Positions 31,958 through 39,499 of a stretch of 64,000 nt of DNA are shown piece by piece. The first letter of the stretch is position 1, and each line of letters starts with the position of its first letter. The notes below the pieces were generated by a model. The model had not been told where the DNA came from, ran no database searches, and worked only from the letters and a program-made list of their open reading frames with translations. The translations under genes were made by a program, and so were the position numbers. The stretch comes from an uncultured Marinobacter sp. (GTDB taxonomy: Bacteria > Pseudomonadota > Gammaproteobacteria > Pseudomonadales > Oleiphilaceae): assembly GCF_946886895.1 (NCBI RefSeq), contig NZ_CAMPJO010000018.1, forward strand, positions 1-64,000. The letters run 5' to 3'.

Positions 31958-32158
31958 TTACTCTACTTGGCGATCTTTAACGGCAGTCGATATTAGTTTA
32001 TTTAGCTCTCTCTGCAATTCTTGCATATCACCATGATTTAAACGAGGATACTGCTCCAGCAAAGAGAATAGTTCAGGCAATATTTTTTCGGGGACTCCAT
32101 TATTTATGGCGAGCTCTTTCAACAAAACTTGTACACCCTCGTTTCGTGATTCAAGCAT
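31958..32158 (-). CDS. Small protein of the Dnd-like operon, 66 aa
   Basis: A 66-residue helical acidic protein reading MLESRNEGVQVLLKELAINN, then KILPELFSLLEQYPRLN and ending KDRQVE. Its ATG overlaps the dndC stop (ATGCTTGA), so it is translationally coupled; the dndD start follows after three bases. I recall small proteins in this slot labelled as DNA-modification-system-associated, with no known role. Coiled-coil packing against DndC or DndD is plausible. Confidence 0.7.
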   Translation of the reverse strand: MLESRNEGVQVLLKELAINNGVPEKILPELFSLLEQYPRLNHGDMQELQRELNKLISTAVKDRQVE

Positions 32159-33281
32159 AATGCCCCCCAACCATTTTATTAGGAAATCGACCATTCTTTG
32201 CAGAAAGTTTCAATGCCGATTTCATTAAGTCGAACTCGTCATCCCATATAGATTGGATACAACGTAGCTCCTCGTCATCGATTAACCGGATTCCAACGCT
32301 CTTTTCAAGCTCCAACAATTTATCTAAGATATTTTTTCGAGCCTCACTGGTAAATGGACCGATCCCGGGCCGGCCATCTCTTCGAAATCGCTGGCGATTG
32401 CCCTCATCTTCACGCATTTCTTTTAACCAGTTCCGAAAATCGTTCAGTGGGCGCATCCATTCATCCCCGGTTTCGATAAAGCCTTGCATCGATTTGTCAG
32501 CCTTGACAACTGTACATGTCCAGCATCCGAATCTGCTACCGCCGCAGGACGGGGTATTCAGGTCAGTAACAACCGGACACTCTCCACCGTTAGCTTGACG
32601 GTATAAGTCAAGCATAAAATCATGACTTCCTCCCCACGGTGGCGGGTTATTCATGAACAGATACTCCCACACCTGATCGGTATTCCAATGTGAAATGGGA
32701 CTGAGAACCAATGCGTTCGGAATTTCGTGATGTGGGTTTAAACCTCTGTCATTGCTTTTCCTCGCATCCATAGCTCGCCCGCGCGAAGCGCTCTCGGAAT
32801 ACCTCGTGCCAAGCAATAATATTGCACTGCCGGACTTGCCGCAGATCTCTTCTATAACCTTGGTCACCGGACGGATCTTCATCCGTGTCGTACACCACCT
32901 AAACCACCTTGTGGGAGGAGGGTAACCCTTGCCAATAAGGTTTACCCAAAAGCCCTCTGCCGCCTCAGGACGAATTAGGTGTGTAACAAGATCTAACCCG
33001 GAGGACCTTGCGTGTTCGCCTATGCTCCTTAGACTACCTTCCACATAATCTTTAATGTTGGGGGCTTCAACTCTCGTGTCGGAGGATAAAACATGAACAG
33101 GTTTACGTTGCGACTCGGGAAGTGACTGAAGCAGTTCATACACAAGCTGTAGAACTAAGGTCGAGTCTTTACCGCCTGAATAAGCGATTATCCATGGTCG
33201 GGAATCAGCGAGGAAATTTTCTTTCAGACATTCTCTGGTTAGCTCTAGGTGATCGTGTTGACTCTGTGTTGCAAGACTCAT
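32151..33281 (-). CDS. dndC: DndC, PP-loop sulfurtransferase of DNA phosphorothioation
   Basis: A 376-residue PAPS-reductase-like protein: PP-loop IIAYSGGKDSTLVLQLVY at residues 32-48, RWFRWCTTRMKIRPV, TRYSESASRGRAM, and the cysteine cluster TPSCGGSRFGCWTCTVVK that with WCTT can hold an Fe-S cluster. DndC activates the DNA backbone with ATP and transfers sulfur supplied by a cysteine desulfurase (DndA or housekeeping IscS). No dndA or dndB is in the window. The start is uncertain: ATG 33281 is used, with in-frame alternatives upstream. It is the first gene of the island operon. Confidence 0.92.
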   Translation of the reverse strand: MSLATQSQHDHLELTRECLKENFLADSRPWIIAYSGGKDSTLVLQLVYELLQSLPESQRKPVHVLSSDTRVEAPNIKDYVEGSLRSIGEHARSSGLDLVTHLIRPEAAEGFWVNLIGKGYPPPTRWFRWCTTRMKIRPVTKVIEEICGKSGSAILLLGTRYSESASRGRAMDARKSNDRGLNPHHEIPNALVLSPISHWNTDQVWEYLFMNNPPPWGGSHDFMLDLYRQANGGECPVVTDLNTPSCGGSRFGCWTCTVVKADKSMQGFIETGDEWMRPLNDFRNWLKEMREDEGNRQRFRRDGRPGIGPFTSEARKNILDKLLELEKSVGIRLIDDEELRCIQSIWDDEFDLMKSALKLSAKNGRFPNKMVGGHYA

Positions 33282-33479
33282 CTGGCGCCCGTTATGCATG
33301 GTTGTACGGCAAAAAAGTCTAGTAAGCGTAACATACCGACCGGTTTCTACCGAAAAGTTTGACCAGGGCCAATTTACGCCAAATGGAAACAATGCATCTG
33401 TTTATCATTGGAAGGAAAAGCATACATGACATAGGCTCAGACTACCTGCGACCAAAGGACCGTCTGCCATTCAGGCCGT

Positions 33480-34178
33480 TCACACCGTCAAATGCCTCCG
33501 AATCAGCTCATCCGACAACTCTGAAATGCCCCCCTCAGCAACCCTCCTCCCCCGATCCAAAATCGCAAATCGATCCGCATACTTCCGCGCAAACGGCAAC
33601 TTCTGCTCAACCAGCAGCACAGTCAGCCCATCCTCTTCGATAAGGCGGCGAATAACCTCCCCAATCTGCGCCACAATATTCGGCTGAATGCCCTCCCCCG
33701 GCTCGTCCAGAATCAGTAGCCGGGGCTCAATCACCAACGCCCGTCCAATCGCCAACTGCTGTTGCTGTCCGCCAGAAAGATCGCCGCCTCTCCGATGTTT
33801 CATTTCCTTCAACACCGGAAACAACTCATACACCCGCTCCGGTATCTTCTTGCTGCCGTCCTGGCGCACAGCCAGTCCGGTGCGGAGGTTTTCTTCCACG
33901 GTCAGCAACGGGAAGATCTGCCTTCCCTGGGGCACGTAGCCGATTCCGAGGCGTGACCTGTCTTCGATTTTCTTCCTGGTCAGTTCAACATCCTCCGCGA
34001 ATTCAATACTGCCGCTCTTGGTGGTTTCCTCGCCCATGATGCATTTCATCAGGGTGGTTTTGCCCACGCCGTTGCGGCCCATTACGCAGGTGCACTGGCC
34101 CTGGGGTACGTCCAGGTCCAGATCCCAGAGGGTGTGGCTTTCGCCGTAGTATTGGTTGAGCTTCTGGATCTTGAGCAT
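33480..34178 (-). CDS. urtE: Urea ABC transporter ATPase UrtE
   Basis: A 232-residue ABC ATPase of the LivF/UrtE type: MGRNGVGKTTLMKCIMG (Walker A), GYVPQGRQIFPLLTVEENL, LSGGQQQQLAIGRAL (signature), LLILDEPGEGIQPNIV (Walker B). The GEGIQPNI stretch marks UrtE. The ATG at 34178 overlaps the urtD stop. It is the last gene of the urtABCDE operon and with UrtD powers uptake of urea through UrtBC. Confidence 0.95.
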   Translation of the reverse strand: MLKIQKLNQYYGESHTLWDLDLDVPQGQCTCVMGRNGVGKTTLMKCIMGEETTKSGSIEFAEDVELTRKKIEDRSRLGIGYVPQGRQIFPLLTVEENLRTGLAVRQDGSKKIPERVYELFPVLKEMKHRRGGDLSGGQQQQLAIGRALVIEPRLLILDEPGEGIQPNIVAQIGEVIRRLIEEDGLTVLLVEQKLPFARKYADRFAILDRGRRVAEGGISELSDELIRRHLTV

Positions 34179-35002
34179 TACGCCTCCTCCCCCAGGTAAA
34201 CCTTGATCACTTCCGGGTCGTTGGAGACCTGGTCCATGGTGCCTTCGGCCAGCACGCTGCCCTGGTGCAGCACGGTCACCTGGCGGGCGATGGAGCGCAC
34301 GAAGCCCATGTCGTGCTCCACCACCACGACGGATTGTTTGCCGGCCAGGCTGGTGAGCAGTTCGGCGGTGCGCTCCATTTCCTGTTCGGTCATGCCCGCT
34401 ACCGGTTCGTCCACCAGCAGCAGCCTTGGTTTCTGCATCAGCAGCATCCCGATTTCCAGCCACTGTTTCTGGCCGTGGGAGAGAATGCCGGCGAGGCGGT
34501 CGCGCAGATCCTTCAGGCCGATCATTTCCAGCACTTCGTCGATGCGGTCGCGGTATTCCGCTTTCATGATGGCGGTCAGCGTGGGCCAGATACGCTTGTC
34601 GGCGGCCATGGCCAGCTCCAGGTTTTCGAACACGGTGAGGGCTTCGAACACCGTGGGTTTCTGGAACTTGCGGCCGATGCCCAGGCTGGCGATGTCCGGC
34701 TCGTTCATGGTGAGCAGGTTATGGCGGCTGCCGAACCATACCGAGCCGGTGTCTGGCCGGGTTTTACCGGTGATGATGTCCATCATGGTGGTTTTGCCCG
34801 CACCGTTGGGGCCGATGATGCAGCGCAGCTCGCCATCGTCGATGGTGAGGTTGAGGTTGTTGATGGCCTTGAAGCCGTCAAAGCTCACGTTCACGTCTTC
34901 CAGGTAGAGGATGGGGCCGTGGCGCACGTCCACCGGGGACTGCACCGGCGCGAGAAAGTCGAATACCTGGTCCCGGTTGGCCAGTTCCTGAAAAAGGCTC
35001 AT
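34178..35002 (-). CDS. urtD: Urea ABC transporter ATPase UrtD
   Basis: A 274-residue ABC ATPase of the LivG/UrtD type: IIGPNGAGKTTMMDIITGKT (Walker A), LGIGRKFQKPTVFEALTVFE (the KFQKP motif is typical of UrtD), LSHGQKQWLEIGMLL (signature) and LLLVDEPVAGMT (Walker B). It overlaps urtC by four bases upstream and urtE downstream. The pair of ATPases UrtD and UrtE drives the UrtBC channel. Confidence 0.95.
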   Translation of the reverse strand: MSLFQELANRDQVFDFLAPVQSPVDVRHGPILYLEDVNVSFDGFKAINNLNLTIDDGELRCIIGPNGAGKTTMMDIITGKTRPDTGSVWFGSRHNLLTMNEPDIASLGIGRKFQKPTVFEALTVFENLELAMAADKRIWPTLTAIMKAEYRDRIDEVLEMIGLKDLRDRLAGILSHGQKQWLEIGMLLMQKPRLLLVDEPVAGMTEQEMERTAELLTSLAGKQSVVVVEHDMGFVRSIARQVTVLHQGSVLAEGTMDQVSNDPEVIKVYLGEEA

Positions 35003-36138
35003 GCGGTGGCCTCCTGCGAGGTGGGTGTGTCGTCATCGGGTTTGGCTTTGCGGCGTTTCTGCAGCAGACCGGCAATGCCCTTGGGCAGGAACACGGTCAC
35101 CAGCACAAACAGGCCGCCGAGGGCGAACAGCCAGGCGTCCGGCATGATGCCGGTGAACACGGTTTTGGCGTAGTTCACCAGGATGGCGCCGATCACCGCG
35201 CCGTAGAGCGTTGCCCGGCCACCCAGGGCCACCCACACCACGATCTCGATGGAGAACAGCGGCGAGAATTCGCTGGGGTTGATGATGCCCACTTGCGGCA
35301 CATACAGCGCCCCGGCCACACCCGCCAGCATGGCGGACACCACGAACACGAACAGCTGCACCCGTTCCACCCGGTAACCCAGGAAGCGGGTGCGGGCCTC
35401 GGCATCCCGGCAGGCCACGCTTACCCGGCCCAGCTTGCTGGTCACAATGCCCCGGCAGATCACGTAGCCGATGGCCAGGGCGATGCCGGTGGCAATGAAC
35501 AGTCCGAGGCGGGTGGCGTCGGTGCGCAGGTTGAAGCCGAGAATGTCCTTGAAGTCGGTGAGGCCGTTGTTACCACCAAAGCCCATCTCGTTGCGGAAGA
35601 AGGCCAGCATCAGGGCGAAGGTGAGCGCCTGGGTGATGATGGAGAGGTACACCCCGGTCACCCGCGAGCGGAAGGCCAGGAAGCCGAACACCAGCGCCAG
35701 CAGGCCCGGCGCCAGCAGCACCATGAGGAAGGCAAACCAGGCCATGTCGAAGCCGTGCCAGAACCAGGGCAGCGTGTCCCAGTTCAGGAACACCATGAAA
35801 TCCGGCAGGGTCGGGTCGCCATACACGCCCCGGTCGCCAATCTGGCGCATCAGGTACATGCCCATGGCGTAGCCGCCCAGGGCAAAGAAGGCGCCGTGGC
35901 CCAGGCTGAGGATGCCCAGGTAACCCCACACCAGGTCCACCGCCACCGCCAGCAGGGCATAACACAGGTATTTGCCCAGCAGGATCACAGTGTAGGAACT
36001 CACGTGCAGGGCACTGCCCTGGGGAACAAACAGGTGCAGGGCGGTAACGATCACCAGCGCCGAGAACAGTACGCCCAGGAAGATTTGTGTGGATCGCTCC
36101 TGGAAAGGCCGGAGCAGCCAGACTTGTGATGACGACAT
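34999..36138 (-). CDS. urtC: Urea ABC transporter permease UrtC
   Basis: A 379-residue LivM/UrtC-type permease with about ten membrane segments. Marks are LCYALLAVAVDLVWGYLGIL, SLGHGAFFALGGYAMGMYLM, GNNGLTDFKDILGF, and IVVWVALGGRATLYGAVIGA. It forms the channel with UrtB in the inner membrane. It lies three bases after urtB and overlaps urtD. Confidence 0.95.
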   Translation of the reverse strand: MSSSQVWLLRPFQERSTQIFLGVLFSALVIVTALHLFVPQGSALHVSSYTVILLGKYLCYALLAVAVDLVWGYLGILSLGHGAFFALGGYAMGMYLMRQIGDRGVYGDPTLPDFMVFLNWDTLPWFWHGFDMAWFAFLMVLLAPGLLALVFGFLAFRSRVTGVYLSIITQALTFALMLAFFRNEMGFGGNNGLTDFKDILGFNLRTDATRLGLFIATGIALAIGYVICRGIVTSKLGRVSVACRDAEARTRFLGYRVERVQLFVFVVSAMLAGVAGALYVPQVGIINPSEFSPLFSIEIVVWVALGGRATLYGAVIGAILVNYAKTVFTGIMPDAWLFALGGLFVLVTVFLPKGIAGLLQKRRKAKPDDDTPTSQEATA

Positions 36139-36141
36139 AAC

Positions 36142-37746
36142 TCAGCCCTCCGCTGCCCGGCCTTTTTGCGGGAACAATCCCTTCGGCCGTTTCTGAATGA
36201 ACAGGATAATGAATACCAGCACGATGATCTTCGCGAGCACGGCGCCGGCCCAGGGTTCCAGCAGCTGGTTGATGGTGCCCAGGGAGAGGCCCGCCAGCAG
36301 GGTGCCCCAGAGGTTACCCACGCCACCGAACACCACCACCATGAAGGAATCGATGATGTAGTTCTGGCCCAGGTTGGGGCCCACGTTGGTGATCTGGGAG
36401 AGCGCAACGCCGGCCAGCCCGGCCACGCCGGAGCCCAGGCCGAAGGTGAGGATATCCACCCGGGTGGCCCTGATGCCCATGGATCGGGCCATGGCGCGGT
36501 TCTGGGTGACGGCGCGCACTTCCAGGCCCAGGCGGGTCCTGCGCATGATCAGCATGAGGCCGGCGAACACCACCAGAGCGAAGCCGATGACGTAGAGGCG
36601 GTTGAGCGTTAATGAGAGTGCCTCGTTGATCATCACCGAGCCGCTCATCCAGTCCGGGGTAATCACGGTGCGGTTCAGGGGTGAAATCACGGTGCGCACC
36701 AGCTGTTGCAGGATCAGGCTCACGCCGAAGGTGGCCAGCAGAGTTTCCAGGGGGCGGCCCTTGAGGTGCTGGATCACGGTGCGTTCGATGGCGATGCCTG
36801 CCAGTGCGGCCACCAGGAATCCGGCGGGGATGGACAGGATCAGTGCCAGGCCCGGCTGGCCCGGCAGCAGTTGCTGCATGCCCCAGGTGGTGTAGGCGCC
36901 GAGCATGATCAGCTCGCCGTGGGCCATGTTGATCACGCCCATCACGCCGAAGGTGATGGCCAGGCCAATGGCCGCCAGCACCAGCACCGAGCCGAGCGAC
37001 AGCCCGAAGTAGAGGGTCTCGGCGGCGCGGTTGAGTTTGAGCTTCTGGTCGATGCGCTCCATGGCGGCTTCGGCGGCGGCGACCAGTTCCGGGTTGTCAC
37101 TGCGCGTGGCAGTCAGCAGCGCGGCCCGGGTCTGGCTGTTCAGGCTGCCGGAGAGGGTGGCCACGGCGGCCACATCGCCCTGCTCTTCCACCCGGTAGAT
37201 GGCCAGGGCTTCCATAAGATCGGCCTGTACCGCGTCGCTCTGCTCGGCTTCAATCAGTTCCGGCAGGCGTTCGGCCAGGGTGTCGTCCACGCTGCCTTTG
37301 AGGGCGCGGGCGGCGGTGAGTCGGTTGTCTTCATCGGGGCTTTTCAGGTCGATCACCGAGAGAATACTTTCCAGCTCGGTGCGCAGGGCGTTGTTCACCC
37401 GGATGGTGTCCAGGTCCCGGCGGGAGACTTCACCCAGGTTTTCCCGGGTCAGGGCGTTTTCCACCGTCCAGTCCCGGCCACGGTTCTCGAGGATTACAAC
37501 GAACTGGCCGCTGGCTTCGATACGCCCGAGCTTGTTGGCGCCGAAGGATTCCAGCCAGTAGCGGGCGCGTTCGTCGCCGCTGTCGGCGATGCGGTTAACC
37601 ACCTGTCGCTTTTCCGCGAAGGAGGCGTCGGCCAGCGCGGTGAGCAGTTGCTGTGCTTCGGAATCCGCCACCTGGGCCGAAGCCAGGGCTGGCCAGAGCA
37701 GGCAACAGACAAGCAGAAGCTGGCTGAGCAATCGGCTGATGCCCAT
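36142..37746 (-). CDS. urtB: Urea ABC transporter permease UrtB
   Basis: A 534-residue protein. A signal-like N-terminus (LLLVCCLLWPALASA) is followed by a periplasmic helical domain of about 210 residues, seen in many UrtB proteins. A LivH-type permease domain follows (about 240-530): AIGLAITFGVMGVINMAHGE, FGVSLILQQLVRTVISPLN, GLGSGVAGLAGVALSQITNV and VVVFGGVGNLWGTLLAGLSL. It forms the urea channel with UrtC. Confidence 0.95.
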   Translation of the reverse strand: MGISRLLSQLLLVCCLLWPALASAQVADSEAQQLLTALADASFAEKRQVVNRIADSGDERARYWLESFGANKLGRIEASGQFVVILENRGRDWTVENALTRENLGEVSRRDLDTIRVNNALRTELESILSVIDLKSPDEDNRLTAARALKGSVDDTLAERLPELIEAEQSDAVQADLMEALAIYRVEEQGDVAAVATLSGSLNSQTRAALLTATRSDNPELVAAAEAAMERIDQKLKLNRAAETLYFGLSLGSVLVLAAIGLAITFGVMGVINMAHGELIMLGAYTTWGMQQLLPGQPGLALILSIPAGFLVAALAGIAIERTVIQHLKGRPLETLLATFGVSLILQQLVRTVISPLNRTVITPDWMSGSVMINEALSLTLNRLYVIGFALVVFAGLMLIMRRTRLGLEVRAVTQNRAMARSMGIRATRVDILTFGLGSGVAGLAGVALSQITNVGPNLGQNYIIDSFMVVVFGGVGNLWGTLLAGLSLGTINQLLEPWAGAVLAKIIVLVFIILFIQKRPKGLFPQKGRAAEG

Positions 37747-37786
37747 GGGTGCGTCCTGTTCTTGAAGTGAATGAAGTGCTTGTACA

Positions 37787-37817
37787 CGAGGGGGCGGGAA
37801 CCAGCCCCGCCCCCTCG
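37787..37817 (-). promoter_or_regulatory. Intercistronic hairpin between urtA and urtB
   Basis: CGAGGGGGCGGG and its complement CCCGCCCCCTCG enclose a seven-base loop, without a T-run after it on the minus strand. Such hairpins after binding-protein genes stabilise the upstream mRNA or partly terminate transcription, which would keep UrtA above the permease level. Confidence 0.65.
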
Positions 37818-37829
37818 TTCAGGCTGGTG

Positions 37830-39128
37830 TTACTCGGAAGCCACTTTCGCGGTGCCGCCACAGGTGCCGGCAACCACGTTGAAGTTTCCGCAGAACAGCG
37901 GCTTGCGCCAATCGCTGATCAGGTCTTTGGAGCCCGGCAGGAAGTCAGACCAGGCATCGCCGGCCACGGTCGACGGGGTTTCCCACACCACGGAGAACTG
38001 GCCGTTGTCCTGGATCTCGCCAATCAGCACCGGCTTGGTGATGTGGTGGTTGGGCATCATGGTGGCGTAGCCGCCGGTGAGGTTGGGCACGCTCACGCCG
38101 ATGATGGCGTCCTTCACCGCGTCCACGTCGGTGGTGCCGGCTTTCTTCACCGCTTCCACGTACATGTTGAAGCCGATGTAGTGGGCTTCCATGGGGTCGT
38201 TGGTAACCACGGTGTCATCACCCTTGTACTCGATCCAGGCGTCGATGAAGTCGTAGTTGGCTTCGCTTTCCACGCTCATGAAGTAGTTCCAGGCGGCCAG
38301 GTGGCCCACCAGCGGCGCGGTATCGATGCCGGAGAGCTCCTGCTCACCCACGGAGAAGGCAACCACCGGGATTTCGGAGGCTTCGATGCCCTGGTTGGCC
38401 AGTTCCCGGTAGAAGGGCACGTTGGCGTCGCCGTTGATGGTGGAGACCACGGCGGTCTTCTTGCCGGCGCTGCCGAACTGTTTGATGTCGGAGACGATGG
38501 ACTGCCAGTTGGAGTGCCCGAACGGCGTGTAGTTGATCATGATGTCTTCGGCGGCCACGCCCTTGTCCTTGAGGTAGGTCTCGAGGATCTTGTTGGTGGT
38601 GCGCGGGTAGACGTAATCAGTGCCCGCCAGTACCCAGCGCTCCACGCCGATGTTGTTCATCAGGTAGTCCACCGCCGGAATCGCCTGCTGGTTGGGGGCG
38701 GCGCCGGTGTAGAAGACGTTCTCGGAAGATTCCTCACCCTCGTACTGCACCGGGTAGAACAGCAGGCCGTTCAGCTCTTCCACCACCGGCAGTACCGATT
38801 TGCGGGAGACGGAAGTCCAGTTGCCGAAGATCACGTCCACTTTTTCCTGGGCCAGCAGCTCCCGGGCTTTCTCGGCGAACAGCGGCCAGTTAGAGGCCGG
38901 GTCCACCACCACCGGTTCCAGTTTGCGGCCCAGAATGCCGCCTTCGGCGTTCTGCTGTTCGATCAGCATCAGCATGGTGTCTTTCAGCACGGATTCACTG
39001 ATCGCCATGGTGCCGGAGAGCGAGTGCAGGATGCCCACCTTGATGGGGTCTTCCGCGGCAACGGAATTGAAAGAGATCGACAGAGCGAGGGCAGAGAGGC
39101 CCAGTTTCACGTGTTTTTTGAAGCTCAT
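37830..39128 (-). CDS. urtA: Urea-binding periplasmic protein UrtA
   Basis: A 432-residue precursor with signal peptide (LGLSALALSISFNSVAA). The mature protein has the UrtA pattern: IKVGILHSLSGTMAISES, VIFGNWTSVSRKSVLPVVEE, LLFYPVQYEGEESSENVFYT and YNYFMSV-like segments, ending with a paired CGNFNVVAGTCGG loop. The YPVQYEG motif separates urea/short-amide binders from branched-amino-acid binders. ATG 39128 has AGGA eight bases upstream. It is the first gene of urtABCDE, divergent from atzF. Confidence 0.95.
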   Translation of the reverse strand: MSFKKHVKLGLSALALSISFNSVAAEDPIKVGILHSLSGTMAISESVLKDTMLMLIEQQNAEGGILGRKLEPVVVDPASNWPLFAEKARELLAQEKVDVIFGNWTSVSRKSVLPVVEELNGLLFYPVQYEGEESSENVFYTGAAPNQQAIPAVDYLMNNIGVERWVLAGTDYVYPRTTNKILETYLKDKGVAAEDIMINYTPFGHSNWQSIVSDIKQFGSAGKKTAVVSTINGDANVPFYRELANQGIEASEIPVVAFSVGEQELSGIDTAPLVGHLAAWNYFMSVESEANYDFIDAWIEYKGDDTVVTNDPMEAHYIGFNMYVEAVKKAGTTDVDAVKDAIIGVSVPNLTGGYATMMPNHHITKPVLIGEIQDNGQFSVVWETPSTVAGDAWSDFLPGSKDLISDWRKPLFCGNFNVVAGTCGGTAKVASE

Positions 39129-39263
39129 GTTGTGCGTCCTTTTCCTGAGTTGGGTCTTGCCTTGAGTCATGTGTTGAAACGTGCAGTTCGTCTTGAAACG
39201 CACCAGAGCCTCTGCATCTGCTGTTCCACATTCACCATAAATTCAGACAAAACAGCCAGTTAA

Positions 39264-39275
39264 CTAGTATACAAG
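39264..39275 (+). promoter_or_regulatory. GTATACAAG box, urtA side
   Basis: CTAGTATACAAG resembles the box at 39463-39474 at 10 of 12 positions. It lies in the 371-base divergent promoter region and fits the TnGTnnnACnA type of site bound by GntR/FadR regulators, one of which is encoded at 45763. The rest of this region shows no gene. Confidence 0.5.
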
Positions 39276-39462
39276 CGCTACAGAGCCACCCCGCCCAGCG
39301 CAAATACCCTTTCAAGCCGCTGTTTTCCGGGTCAGTTTTGGTGCGCCCGCACCGGGGTTGGGCAGGGCCTGAGATCCGCGCCTCTGGCCGCAAATCTATA
39401 AGTGTCTGTTTTTAAATAGCTAACAAGAAAATTCCACAAATGGCACAGGCATTGCCATTCCA

Positions 39463-39474
39463 CATGTATACAAG
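39463..39474 (+). promoter_or_regulatory. GTATACAAG box, atzF side
   Basis: CATGTATACAAG, the second copy of the box, lies 26 bases before the atzF start, where binding could block the promoter or initiation. Confidence 0.5.
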
Positions 39475-39499
39475 TTGATAACGCACATGAGGACGACCA

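Noticed and set aside
37749..39263. Long plus-strand frame antisense to urtA
   Set aside because: Composition is repetitive and lacks domains, whereas the minus strand encodes a complete UrtA with signal peptide.
39129..39499. Guanidine (ykkC) riboswitch ahead of the urea genes
   Set aside because: The conserved purine-rich riboswitch core was not seen, and the carboxyguanidine deiminase genes expected with guanidine carboxylase are absent.
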